Source: Acinetobacter portensis
GTDB taxonomy: Bacteria; Pseudomonadota; Gammaproteobacteria; Pseudomonadales; Moraxellaceae
DNA length: 64,000 nt
NCBI RefSeq assembly: GCF_023158935.1
Contig: NZ_CP096120.1
Location: forward strand, 1,984,001 to 2,048,000
Reading direction: 5' to 3'
The notes under the pieces were generated by a model, which made no database searches, was not told the DNA's origin, and saw nothing but the letters and a program-made list of their open reading frames with translations. The translations under genes and the position numbers were made by a program. Below, piece after piece: positions 49,543 through 58,161 of the stretch. Numbering within the stretch: position 1 is the stretch's first letter; the number at the start of each line of letters is the position of its first letter.

Positions 49543-50040
49543 ATGTCACATAAAAATCCCAAAATTGAAAAAATTGAAACCCTCCTTGACCGCTTTGGAA
49601 ATCTTGCTGTAGAAGGCTTTCACTACATTGCTCTATTTGTAATTGGCTGTATGGTGATTTGGTCTGCGGGAAATACAGTTTTTGAAATTTTAACCATTAA
49701 AAAATTTGCAACGATTGATGACATTCTTCTACTTTTCATTTATTTAGAGTTAGGCGCGATGGTCGGTATTTACTTTAAAACCAACCACATGCCTGTACGC
49801 TTTTTAATTTACATTGCTATTACGGCTTTAACACGCTTACTTATTGCAGATATTCAGCACGATCATAAAGCAGATATGGGACTAGTAATTACAACAGGTT
49901 CTATTTTAATTCTTTCCTTTGCTATTTTAATTGTTCGTTATGCATCTTGGACTTATCCATCTGTTATGCGAGAAAAACATCCTGAAAAACCAATAACTTC
50001 AGATAATCCTCCTCGCCCACAAGATGACGAACTTGCATAA
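49543..50040 (+). CDS. psiE: PsiE-family (phosphate-starvation-inducible) membrane protein
   Basis: A 165-residue inner-membrane protein with four hydrophobic helices. The sequence RFGNLAVEGFHYIALFVIGCMVIWSAGNTVFEI, then LLLFIYLELGAMVGIYFKTNHMPVRFLIYIAITALTRLLI, is characteristic of the PsiE family. The function is unknown; in E. coli it is induced by phosphate starvation. AGGAGG precedes the ATG. The C-terminal 25 residues are hydrophilic. A bidirectional terminator follows at 50043-50072. Confidence 0.88.
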   Translation: MSHKNPKIEKIETLLDRFGNLAVEGFHYIALFVIGCMVIWSAGNTVFEILTIKKFATIDDILLLFIYLELGAMVGIYFKTNHMPVRFLIYIAITALTRLLIADIQHDHKADMGLVITTGSILILSFAILIVRYASWTYPSVMREKHPEKPITSDNPPRPQDDELA

Positions 50041-50042
50041 TA

Positions 50043-50072
50043 AAAAATCCCGCCAAATGTGCGGGATTTTTT
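50043..50072. terminator. Bidirectional terminator between psiE and the RcnB-like gene
   Basis: AAAAATCCCGC and GCGGGATTTTT pair perfectly with A and T tracts on both sides. Confidence 0.88.
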
Positions 50073-50076
50073 ATTT

Positions 50077-50544
50077 TTAATTTGGCTCTAAAATATAGCG
50101 ACCATCTTCATAAATCCAATGCATACCGCTTGGCGGTGCAGGTAAACCTAATTCACGCCAATTGGTAATCACAATTTTAGTCGAACTTTTAATTTGTGCG
50201 ACATTTGGATCTCCATTCACCCAAGTATAAGTTTGATGATTTACCGTTGTATAACTTGGCGCCTGATAGTTCAAACTAACACCACCATGAGGATAAACAT
50301 GACCTGACGGTGGAAATGGACGATTAGGTGGATAATGTGGATATCCATGATTTGGATAACCTTGGTTTGGATAGTTTGGTCGATGCTGTGGATAATGTAG
50401 TGGCTGTTGTGGATAATTTGGTCGATGTGTATTACCTACATTTACACCAATTGAAGCATTCCACTTTGGAGTATTTGCCTGCACCAAAGAAGGCATAAAT
50501 AAAAATACCATAGTACTTAGTGTAGCCATTCCTATGCTTTTCAT
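50077..50544 (-). CDS. RcnB-like periplasmic protein with Pro/His/Tyr-rich repeats
   Basis: A 155-residue protein with a signal peptide (MKSIGMATLSTMVFLFMPSLVQAN). A low-complexity middle of Asn-Tyr-Pro and His repeats (RPNYPNQGYPNHGYPHYPPNRPFPPSG) follows. The C-terminal block NWRELGLPAPPSGMHWIYEDGRYILEPN is the RcnB-type signature seen in nickel/cobalt homeostasis and other secreted proteins. The His/Tyr/Pro repeat could bind metal, but that is inference. It is transcribed alone and convergent with psiE. Confidence 0.75.
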   Translation of the reverse strand: MKSIGMATLSTMVFLFMPSLVQANTPKWNASIGVNVGNTHRPNYPQQPLHYPQHRPNYPNQGYPNHGYPHYPPNRPFPPSGHVYPHGGVSLNYQAPSYTTVNHQTYTWVNGDPNVAQIKSSTKIVITNWRELGLPAPPSGMHWIYEDGRYILEPN

Positions 50545-50708
50545 TGCACACCCTCTTAAAGTTTATTTCATTATAAATAATAGTTTAATTTAAAAAATGA
50601 AGAAAAAATCAACAATTACATATTTTTTGTAATTCAACATCTATCTGCTTTTCTATAAATATCAACCCATAGAATGAACAGAGTTATGTTAAAATTATTT
50701 TATTTGTA

Positions 50709-51176
50709 TTGGATCAAATCTCTGTGTCTGATTTAAGTTTTGACCGTTTATATGAATTCTTCTGCAAAGTACCAAGTGTTCAAAAAGCTTTCATCGACTC
50801 TTATGGTTCCGATGGAAAACACAATTGGTGGTTTAAGTTCCAAATTAATATTGAACACGACCTCGCTTGGCAAACCGTACAAGAACTTGGACATGTATTA
50901 AATTACATTTCTAAAAATGAACGTCTTCCAACACAATTTTTGCCTGTATCCCCGCCACCTTATATGAATGGTGAAGCAAAGCAGTTTTTATGTTGGGTTA
51001 TTCAATGTAATCATGTAGATTTCCCACCTGACGTTGTCTGCGATTGGTTAGAAGCTCGTTTACCAAAACCTATTGAAGATGAAACTCAATGGAAAATTAA
51101 AACAGATTTACATGAATTAGATAATATTTCTGACAAAGATTTAGATGCGATTGTTCCGCCAAATCCTAAGTCTTAA
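50709..51176 (+). CDS. Conserved-looking protein of unknown function
   Basis: A 155-residue soluble protein (LSFDRLYEFFCKVPSVQKAFIDSYGSDGKHNWWFKFQINIEHDLAWQTVQELGHVLNYISK, then PPPYMNGEAKQFLCWVIQCNHVDFPPDVVCDWLEARLPKP). I do not recognise the family. No ATG opens this frame. TTG at 50709 gives 155 residues, and GTG at 50721 (reading V-SDLSFDRLYE) gives 151. The nearest ATG upstream is out of frame. Composition and strand are consistent with a real gene. It is followed by a palindromic intergenic element and converges on the phospholipase gene. Confidence 0.65.
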   Translation: MDQISVSDLSFDRLYEFFCKVPSVQKAFIDSYGSDGKHNWWFKFQINIEHDLAWQTVQELGHVLNYISKNERLPTQFLPVSPPPYMNGEAKQFLCWVIQCNHVDFPPDVVCDWLEARLPKPIEDETQWKIKTDLHELDNISDKDLDAIVPPNPKS

Positions 51177-51180
51177 GTAA

Positions 51181-51281
51181 TCTCCCTAAATCCCTCTTTA
51201 TTAAAGAGGGACTTTCCCCCTTTTTTAAAGGGAGGTCAGGAGGAATTTCCTCTCCTTTTAGGAGAGGGTTAGGGAGAGGTA
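51181..51281 (-). repeat. Palindromic intergenic elements (CCTCTCC/GGAGAGG type)
   Basis: The segment 51248-51281 matches 31 of 34 bases of the element at 30888-30921, in opposite orientation. A related diverged stem (CCCTCTTTATTAAAGAGGG) lies at about 51189-51209. The pair sits between two convergent genes and may act as bidirectional terminators or as small mobile palindromes. Confidence 0.65.
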
Positions 51282-51290
51282 AAGCACAGA

Positions 51291-52754
51291 TTAAAAAGTA
51301 GACCAACCACTCCACTCCATAAAGCGGTAAACACCATATTTCAATTTAGATTCATCTGCATATTTCGCATATTCAACACTCATATTACGACCTTCTAAAT
51401 TAGACCAAGCTGTATTAAAAAAGCCTTGAGCATCTTTAAAGACATCTGCTTGTGTTGAGCCGATGACCCGTAAATTAGTTTCTAAATTATAATTTTTCAA
51501 ATTACGTGCTGTGAAATTTGCAGAACCCAAAATTATTTCAGCTTGCTGAGTATTTGATTTAATCAACATTTTGCTGTGGCACTGCTCGCCTTGTGTATTA
51601 CACCAACGAACAGTAACGCCTGCATCATTTAATTCCGCAGCAACTTGGCGGTTTGGAATACCATTTTTTTCACGCCCAAATGCATCTTTGTTTGGATCTA
51701 GTAAAACACGAACATTCACACCACGCTCTTTTGCAGCAATTAAGGCTTTCACAATCTGACGTTCAGACAAATAGAACATTGCTAAATCAATGTTCTCATT
51801 CTTTTTGGCAGATTCAACTATCTTTAATGTTGCATCTAAAATAGCTTTTTCAGTTAAAACTTGTACTTGCGGTAAGTTTTTATCGCCATCAAAATCACCA
51901 ATTACAACGCCTGACACGTCACCTTTCGACATCATAATTACAGTTTGTTCTGTTTTCAGCACATCAATTGCAGTATTACCATCAACAACTAATGCAACAT
52001 TTGAATGACGCGAACTCCCATCATGTGGATTCATAGAGGTGACTAATGTCTTCCAACCGTCTTTGGTATCTACAGTAATGGTTTTTCTATGATTGGCTTT
52101 AAAATTAAATAAATTAAAATAGCTTCTTAACGTGATTTTTTCATCACCAAATGGATTAGCTAACCAACCTCTTTCTGTTGTGTTTCCTAAACCTTGGCAG
52201 CAGATATACCATAAACCTGACCAAGCAGGATTTGATGCACGCAATGGCGTTAAATCTGTTTCAATGAGATCAATTCCACCTTGGCGTAACTGACGATAAT
52301 TATTTGGTAAAGTCCCACCATAAACAGAGTTAATCGGATCTGTAATAAATTTAATTTCAATATTTGGATGAAAGATTTTTTTATTTATCAGTGCATCGGT
52401 AAGCTGTTGCGTTAAGTCTTGCTGTTGAACTTTTGATGCGCCTACTTCTTTATTGAACAAGAACATATCAATCACAATCGTAGTTTGTGCATCGTCTATG
52501 AGCTTTAGAATTTCTTTAAATATTTTTTGATCTTGCTGTTGTTTACCATTGGCATCAATGTAAGTTTGATCTGCTAAAAACTGCACATTGGCATGAAGTA
52601 ATTTTCCTGTGAAGTTTAAACCTTCAGGGATTGACTTGTACGTATGATAAATTGCCGAACATAAATATGTGACAGCCAATAACCCCAATGCAAGCCCAAT
52701 ATATTGCTTACGAGACCAATGTAATTTTTGATGAATTTTTTTAAAGATACGCAT
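51291..52754 (-). CDS. Phospholipase D-family protein (cardiolipin synthase/PLD-like)
   Basis: A 487-residue protein with a single N-terminal membrane helix (YIGLALGLLAVTYLCSAIYH) and two PLD-type catalytic motifs: HRKTITVD (HxKx4D form) near residue 227 and CHSKMLIKS ... GSANFTARN near residue 395. Between them lies a hydrophilic region. Most likely an inner-membrane-anchored phosphatidyltransferase or phospholipase acting in the periplasm; clear cardiolipin-synthase features beyond the motifs are not visible. Its neighbours do not explain its role. Confidence 0.8.
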   Translation of the reverse strand: MRIFKKIHQKLHWSRKQYIGLALGLLAVTYLCSAIYHTYKSIPEGLNFTGKLLHANVQFLADQTYIDANGKQQQDQKIFKEILKLIDDAQTTIVIDMFLFNKEVGASKVQQQDLTQQLTDALINKKIFHPNIEIKFITDPINSVYGGTLPNNYRQLRQGGIDLIETDLTPLRASNPAWSGLWYICCQGLGNTTERGWLANPFGDEKITLRSYFNLFNFKANHRKTITVDTKDGWKTLVTSMNPHDGSSRHSNVALVVDGNTAIDVLKTEQTVIMMSKGDVSGVVIGDFDGDKNLPQVQVLTEKAILDATLKIVESAKKNENIDLAMFYLSERQIVKALIAAKERGVNVRVLLDPNKDAFGREKNGIPNRQVAAELNDAGVTVRWCNTQGEQCHSKMLIKSNTQQAEIILGSANFTARNLKNYNLETNLRVIGSTQADVFKDAQGFFNTAWSNLEGRNMSVEYAKYADESKLKYGVYRFMEWSGWSTF

Positions 52755-52758
52755 AAGA

Positions 52759-52793
52759 AAAAACCTAACCCAATATGCTCAGGCTAGGTTTTA
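52759..52793 (-). terminator. Terminator of the znuD gene
   Basis: AAAACCTA and TAGGTTTT pair around a partly paired loop; a T run follows on the minus strand. It lies about 80 bases past the znuD stop. Confidence 0.7.
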
Positions 52794-52867
52794 TTCTTTG
52801 CTTTTTCAAGCAGTTTTATGTTTTATCGCCATCTACTCTCTTAAATTTTGATAAAACATGCACTCAC

Positions 52868-54931
52868 TTAAAAACTGAAGTCTACGCCAACTGTAAAATT
52901 ACGACCCACTTGTGGAATGTTCGATAAGAATGATGCGTGTTGATATACATCTTCATCTAACAAGTTATTCGCTTTAAAGTAAACGCTATAGCCTGTGTCT
53001 TGCGCATATTTACCTGCATAAGCCACACCTAAATTCACCATGTTATAACCGCTTGTTTCTTGCTCGTATGCTGAAATACGATCTTGTTTAAATACATGTG
53101 AATATTCTGCTACACCTGTCCAACCATCCGCAAAATCTACATCTACTTTAGTACCAACACGACCTGCTGGAACACGTGGTGCATTGTCAGCTTCAATTTT
53201 TCCACGAACAGCATCACCAAATGCGCTTACTTTATAAGTGTCATTAATTGCATAACCTACTTGCCCTTCTACACCATAAAAACGAGCTTTGTCTTGTGTG
53301 TAATCAACTAAACGGAAATTTTCATGACGGTCAGTCGTTGCCGCATAAATATAGTTGTCATACCAGTTATGGTAAACATTCATGCTGTAATCTAAAGGAC
53401 CATTTTCATAACGCAAACCAAGTTCTAAATTATTTGATTTTTCAACATCTAAATTTTCATTACCACGTTCATAAGTATTGGTCGCAAGATGTTTTCCATC
53501 TGCAAATAACTCTTGTGCAAGCGGTAAACGTTGTTGATGTGAACCTACCAAAGATAATGTGTAATTTGGTGCAAATGCCCAATTCACAGCAGCAGAACCA
53601 GAAAATGCTTGATCGCTATAATTCTTTTTATTTGATTCGATATCAATCGTTTGATGATCTACACGCGCACCCAACTCAATATGAAAGTCATTAATTTGTT
53701 TATGTTCTAAAGCAAATAGACTCCATTTTTGTGTTTTCGTTAGTTCAAGAATTGATTCTTCACCTGTAATGTCTAATTTCTGCTGAGTATATTGTGTTCC
53801 AAATACACCTTCCCAACCTGCAACTGGGTTGTGAACCAACTCTAAGCGACCATCGTAACCTTTGCTCTTAAAGGTTGTTGCAACTTCATTGCCTTCAATT
53901 TCGTCATGCTTATAGTCTGTATAACTTGCATGTGCACGTAATTTTGAAAAACCTGCAAATGGATCTGCTAATTCTGAACGGAAATCATAACGCTCTGTTT
54001 TTAAATCTACCCAAGGACCTGCTTCATGCTCTTCATGATCATGTCCGTGAATATGTCCTGTTCCTGTTCCATGATTATGATCACATTCAATTTTATTTCC
54101 ATGTGGATGACATGACTCATATTCATGGCTATGACCTGGTAAGCCATATTGATCTTGACGATTACTATATGAAATACCTGTGAATCCACGGTCATTAATC
54201 CAAGATAAACCTACATTTACAGTTTCACCTTTTGCAAAAGTATTTCCTACACGACGTTCTTTTTCTAATTCACCGTCATGATCGTGGTAATAATTTGGTG
54301 CGATATATGCATTCGCATCACGTTTTAAACCTTCAACACGTAATGCAATTTGATCTGTTAAACCAACAGTTACACCACCACTTGCAAGTTTTTCATCACT
54401 ACCTGAGTTGTAGCGTAAACCAACTTGCCCTTCATAACCCTTTTCAGGCATTTGCGTTGGAATTTTATTATCCGTTACGTTAACCAAACCACCCACCGTA
54501 CCTGCCGAATAAAGCAAAGTAGAAGGTCCACGAATGACTTCAATTTGTTTAGCTAAAATCGGATCTACAGTTACAGCATGGTCAGGAGACAAAGTTGAAA
54601 CATCTGCTGTTTCAGAAGCATGTTGTAAAACTTTTACACGTGGACCGTCTTGACCACGAATAACAGGACGGCTTGAACCTGAACCATATTGATTTGTATG
54701 AACACCTAACTGACCATCCAAAGCATCACCAATTGTTGGCGCACCTGTTGAAAGTGTTTTCTGCCCAATCACATTATCTGTCGCAGCAAAGTCTGCAGCC
54801 GTTTGCGTCAACGGATGCGCTGTAGATTTTAAAGTTTCTAATTGTTGTGCTTGTTTATCATCTTGTGCAAAAGCAACGGGCGTAAAGGCAGCTAAAATAG
54901 ATAGCGTGAGCAAATTCTTATGAAAGGACAT
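52868..54931 (-). CDS. znuD: TonB-dependent outer-membrane zinc receptor, ZnuD-like
   Basis: A 687-residue TonB-dependent receptor with signal peptide (MSFHKNLLTLSILAAFTPVAFAQ), a plug domain (IGDALDGQLGVHTNQYGSGSSRPVIRGQDGPRVKVLQ ... IEVIRGPSTLLYSAGTVGGLVNV) and a barrel ending in VGVDFSF. The extracellular loop near residues 268-312 is very His-rich (HSHEYESCHPHGNK, HNHGTGTGHIHGHDHEEHE), the hallmark of ZnuD zinc receptors of Neisseria and Acinetobacter. A perfect Zur-like palindrome at 54963-54977 lies 32 bases before the start. It probably imports zinc under limitation, energised by TonB. Confidence 0.9.
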   Translation of the reverse strand: MSFHKNLLTLSILAAFTPVAFAQDDKQAQQLETLKSTAHPLTQTAADFAATDNVIGQKTLSTGAPTIGDALDGQLGVHTNQYGSGSSRPVIRGQDGPRVKVLQHASETADVSTLSPDHAVTVDPILAKQIEVIRGPSTLLYSAGTVGGLVNVTDNKIPTQMPEKGYEGQVGLRYNSGSDEKLASGGVTVGLTDQIALRVEGLKRDANAYIAPNYYHDHDGELEKERRVGNTFAKGETVNVGLSWINDRGFTGISYSNRQDQYGLPGHSHEYESCHPHGNKIECDHNHGTGTGHIHGHDHEEHEAGPWVDLKTERYDFRSELADPFAGFSKLRAHASYTDYKHDEIEGNEVATTFKSKGYDGRLELVHNPVAGWEGVFGTQYTQQKLDITGEESILELTKTQKWSLFALEHKQINDFHIELGARVDHQTIDIESNKKNYSDQAFSGSAAVNWAFAPNYTLSLVGSHQQRLPLAQELFADGKHLATNTYERGNENLDVEKSNNLELGLRYENGPLDYSMNVYHNWYDNYIYAATTDRHENFRLVDYTQDKARFYGVEGQVGYAINDTYKVSAFGDAVRGKIEADNAPRVPAGRVGTKVDVDFADGWTGVAEYSHVFKQDRISAYEQETSGYNMVNLGVAYAGKYAQDTGYSVYFKANNLLDEDVYQHASFLSNIPQVGRNFTVGVDFSF

Positions 54932-54962
54932 GTCTAAAACTCAGGTTAGATCGTTTTGATTT

Positions 54963-54977
54963 TGTTATATTATAACA
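54963..54977. promoter_or_regulatory. Zur-like operator between znuD and the DUF4184 gene
   Basis: TGTTATA-T-TATAACA is a perfect 15-base palindrome with a single central base. It matches the AT-rich TGTTATAWTATAACA style of operator that I recall for Zur in Acinetobacter. It lies 32 bases before znuD on one side and 82 bases before the ATG of the DUF4184 gene on the other, so it could control either or both. Confidence 0.7.
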
Positions 54978-55058
54978 TTACTCATTTTATGCAAGATATT
55001 TGTGCATTTATTACAATTCAATTAGTCTGCTCAATATCCTTTTTTTGAAATATTGATT

Positions 55059-55823
55059 ATGCCTTTTACGCTTGCTCACACAGTAATTGCATCACCTATT
55101 TCAAAAATATCAAAAAACAAACTTCCAATTGCAGCACTTGTTATTGGCAGTATGACACCAGATTTATTTAGACTTTTTTCCAATTCAAGCGGTTTAGAAA
55201 CACATACTTGGACTGCTATTTTTTATCCTAATTTATTTTTAGGATTAGCATTTTGCTGTATTTGGTATGGCTTATTTCGCCCAACTTTATATTCATGTTT
55301 ATCACTGAAAGATGACCTAAATATTTCAAACATTTTATATTTTTGTAGACTTTTAGGATTGATCTGCATTGCTTTAATCATCGGTAATACAACACATATT
55401 TTATGGGATGGATTTACCCATTTAGATTCAAGGACTTTAATTTATCTCCCATTTTTTGAATCTACAATTTCATTATTTAATCGACAATATTCTTATTCGT
55501 TCATATTACAAATTGTATCTTCAGTTTTACCCTTGCCTTTTATTTTTTACATGATTCAGCAATATTATAAAAAGCATAAAACCCCAAATATCTCCCTAAA
55601 AAATCAGCAAATATTTATTCTATGTAGTTTAGCTTTAAGTATATTTATTGGATTCATTGCTTTAAGTGATTACGCTTCACAAATTTCATATGAAGTTTGG
55701 CTCAATCATCAATATTATTTTTTAGGCAGAATGCTCAACAAATTTACTCAAGCTGCATTAATTTGTTTTTCATTATGTAGCATCGTTTATCAATATAAAT
55801 ATTTCAAAAAAAATCTTGAATAA
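55059..55823 (+). CDS. DUF4184 family membrane protein
   Basis: A 254-residue inner-membrane protein with about five to six hydrophobic helices. The start MPFTLAHTVIASPISKISKNKLPIAALVIGSMTPDLFRLF is the family signature, with conserved His and Asp residues (LAHT, MTPDL, THILWDGFTH) that resemble metal ligands. The function is unknown. The frame begins two codons earlier (55053, TTG); ATG 55059 fits the family. It is divergent from znuD across the Zur-like palindrome, which makes zinc-related control possible. A terminator follows at 55853-55875. Confidence 0.82.
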   Translation: MPFTLAHTVIASPISKISKNKLPIAALVIGSMTPDLFRLFSNSSGLETHTWTAIFYPNLFLGLAFCCIWYGLFRPTLYSCLSLKDDLNISNILYFCRLLGLICIALIIGNTTHILWDGFTHLDSRTLIYLPFFESTISLFNRQYSYSFILQIVSSVLPLPFIFYMIQQYYKKHKTPNISLKNQQIFILCSLALSIFIGFIALSDYASQISYEVWLNHQYYFLGRMLNKFTQAALICFSLCSIVYQYKYFKKNLE

Positions 55824-55852
55824 GGCACGCCTTAATTAAAATTTTAAAAATT

Positions 55853-55875
55853 TAAGCTCAAGCTTGAGCTTTTTA
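55853..55875 (+). terminator. Terminator of the DUF4184 gene
   Basis: AAGCTCA and TGAGCTT pair around a short AGCT core; five T residues follow. Confidence 0.8.
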
Positions 55876-55987
55876 CTTTGACTTGTTGTGACAAAATGTC
55901 CAAAAAGAGGCATAATTCAATATTCGAAAGCGGTGCGCTGTTTACGCATTCGCTCGCCTTAAACCATATAGTTGGATTGTTTACGCT

Positions 55988-57772
55988 ATGATGCGAACTC
56001 ATTACTGCGGTTCTTTAACCGAAGCTCAAATTGACCAAACCGTAACTTTATGCGGTTGGGTACACCGTCGCCGTGACCACGGTGGTGTTATTTTTCTTGA
56101 TATGCGTGACCGTGATGGTCTAGTTCAAGTGGTTATTGACCCAGATACTCCTGAAGCATTTTCAACAGCGGATAAGGCTCGTTCAGAATTTGTATTAAAA
56201 ATTACAGGCCGTGTACGTCGTCGTTACGAAGGTACTGAAAACGCAAATATTACTAGCGGTCAAATTGAAGTATTAGGCAAAGACATTGAAGTTCTTGCTG
56301 CTTCTGAAACTCCGCCATTCCCATTGAATGACGAAAACACAAATATTTCTGAAGAAGTACGTTTGAAATATCGTTTCCTTGATATTCGTCGTCCTGAAAT
56401 GTTAGATCGTTTACGTTTCCGTTCTAAATTAACAAACCTTATTCGTAACTATTTCGAAGACAATGGTTTCTTAGATGTTGAAACTCCGATCTTAACGCGT
56501 GCAACTCCTGAAGGTGCGCGTGACTACTTAGTTCCAAGTCGTGTTTCTAACGGTAGCTTCTACGCGCTTCCACAATCTCCACAGCTATTCAAACAGTTGT
56601 TGATGGTTGGTGGTATTGATCGTTACTACCAAATTGCTAAATGTTTCCGTGATGAAGACTTACGTGCTGACCGTCAGCCTGAATTCACACAAATCGACGT
56701 TGAAACATCGTTCATGAGTGACGATGACATCATGGATTTAATGGAAACTTTAACAGTTAAGATGTTTAAAGAACTTCTTAACGTTGAATTCGATAAATTC
56801 CCACGTATGACTTATAACGATGCAATTCGTGACTATGCATCTGACAAGCCAGATATGCGTATTCCTTTGAAACTTGTTGACGTTGCAGACATGATGCAAG
56901 ACGTTGAGTTCAAAGTATTCGCAGGCCCTGCAAAAGATCCTAAAGGTCGTATTGTTGCTTTACGCGTTCCTGGTGCTGGTGCACTTCCACGTAGCCAAAT
57001 CGATGAATATACTAAATTCGTTGGCATCTATGGTGCAAAAGGCTTGGCATACATCAAAGTTAATGAACTTGAAAAAGGTATTGAAGGTCTTCAATCTCCA
57101 ATAGTTAAATTCATCGAGCCAATCGTGCTTGATTTGTTGAAACGTGTTGGTGCTGAAAATGGTGACATCGTATTCTTTGGTGCGGACAAAGCTAAAGTTG
57201 TAAATGATGCAATGGGCGCTTTACGTATTAAAGTCGGTCACGATATGAAGCTTGCAACTTGCGAGTGGGCTCCACTTTGGGTTGTTGACTTCCCAATGTT
57301 CGAAGAAACTGATGATGGTAAATGGACTTCTGTTCACCACCCATTCACGCTTCCCAAATCTAGCGTTGAAGAAGTGAAGAACAATCCAGGTGCTGCATTG
57401 TCTGTTGCTTACGATATGGTATTGAATGGTACTGAAGTTGGTGGTGGTTCATTGCGTATTCACAACCTAGAAATGCAAAAAGCAATTTTTGAAGCTTTAG
57501 GTATTAATGAAGAAGAAGCAGAAGAGAAATTTAGCTTCTTGTTAAATGCATTGAAATTCGGTGCGCCTCCTCATGGTGGTTTAGCATTTGGTCTTGACCG
57601 TCTTGTAATGTTGATGACTGGTGCATCTTCCATTCGTGACGTGATTGCTTTCCCTAAAACGAAAACTGCTGAATGTCCATTGACTCAAGCCCCAGCTCCA
57701 GTTGAATCAAATCAATTGCGTGATTTAGGTATTCGTTTACGCGAAAAGCCTAAAGCTGAAGAGGCTAAATAA
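55988..57772 (+). CDS. aspS: Aspartyl-tRNA synthetase
   Basis: AspS charges tRNA-Asp. The 594-residue chain has the N-terminal anticodon-binding OB-fold ([40 protein letters not shown]). The class II motif 2 region is [26 protein letters not shown]. The bacterial GAD insertion ([22 protein letters not shown]) and motif 3 ([29 protein letters not shown]) complete it. The start is MMRTHY, with the second Met three bases later as an alternative. It is a boundary gene of the glycan locus that follows, matching aspS beside the Acinetobacter lipooligosaccharide outer-core locus. Confidence 0.97.
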   Translation: MMRTHYCGSLTEAQIDQTVTLCGWVHRRRDHGGVIFLDMRDRDGLVQVVIDPDTPEAFSTADKARSEFVLKITGRVRRRYEGTENANITSGQIEVLGKDIEVLAASETPPFPLNDENTNISEEVRLKYRFLDIRRPEMLDRLRFRSKLTNLIRNYFEDNGFLDVETPILTRATPEGARDYLVPSRVSNGSFYALPQSPQLFKQLLMVGGIDRYYQIAKCFRDEDLRADRQPEFTQIDVETSFMSDDDIMDLMETLTVKMFKELLNVEFDKFPRMTYNDAIRDYASDKPDMRIPLKLVDVADMMQDVEFKVFAGPAKDPKGRIVALRVPGAGALPRSQIDEYTKFVGIYGAKGLAYIKVNELEKGIEGLQSPIVKFIEPIVLDLLKRVGAENGDIVFFGADKAKVVNDAMGALRIKVGHDMKLATCEWAPLWVVDFPMFEETDDGKWTSVHHPFTLPKSSVEEVKNNPGAALSVAYDMVLNGTEVGGGSLRIHNLEMQKAIFEALGINEEEAEEKFSFLLNALKFGAPPHGGLAFGLDRLVMLMTGASSIRDVIAFPKTKTAECPLTQAPAPVESNQLRDLGIRLREKPKAEEAK

Positions 57773-57830
57773 TTTTTTACTTCCTTCTTTTTCTCCCTTT
57801 GGGAGAAATATAAAGAAGGAATAAAGAGAA

Positions 57831-57856
57831 AGGCCCTGCTCTTGCAGGGCTTTTTT
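57831..57856 (+). terminator. Terminator of aspS
   Basis: GCCCTGC (57833-57839) and GCAGGGC (57844-57850) pair around TCTT, followed by a T run. A second weaker palindrome (CTTCTTT/AAAGAAG) lies just upstream. Confidence 0.88.
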
Positions 57857-57926
57857 GTTGCATTGAGTCGAAAGAACATCGGTGGCATAATAGCCCTCAC
57901 TTTCCATGTATTTGTGAATATCTCCT

Positions 57927-58145
57927 ATGGCTATGCGTCCTGAAGTTCGTCGTCGTGCAATTGTTTTAATTATCTTTGCTGTCGTACAGTGGTTATTCAT
58001 GCGTCATATTGTAGATAATCAGCTATTTAATTTAACAACATATGACCGTATTGTATTTTTCTCTTTAAGTAGTATTGGTGGTGCTTTTGTTATTTTTGTT
58101 GGTTTGATTTATATGGTGTTAAAAGGCAATACGGAGAAGGAATAA
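57927..58145 (+). CDS. Small two-helix membrane protein of unknown function (72 aa)
   Basis: A 72-residue protein with a basic start (MAMRPEVRRR) and two membrane helices (AIVLIIFAVVQWLFM and IVFFSLSSIGGAFVIFVGLIYMVL). The start could be the first Met or Met 3. It lies between the aspS terminator and a terminator-like hairpin overlapping its own 3' end (GGAGAAG 58133-58139 with CTTCTCC 58150-58156, then T residues). I do not recognise the family; it is the last non-glycan gene before the outer-core-like locus. Confidence 0.78.
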   Translation: MAMRPEVRRRAIVLIIFAVVQWLFMRHIVDNQLFNLTTYDRIVFFSLSSIGGAFVIFVGLIYMVLKGNTEKE

Positions 58146-58161
58146 TTCACTTCTCCATTTT

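Noticed and set aside
53248..54483. Several plus-strand ORFs rich in His and Leu
   Set aside because: Antisense shadows of the His-rich znuD gene.
57712..58000. Two minus-strand ORFs at the aspS terminator
   Set aside because: They cross the terminator hairpin and the next gene's start, without ribosome-binding sites.
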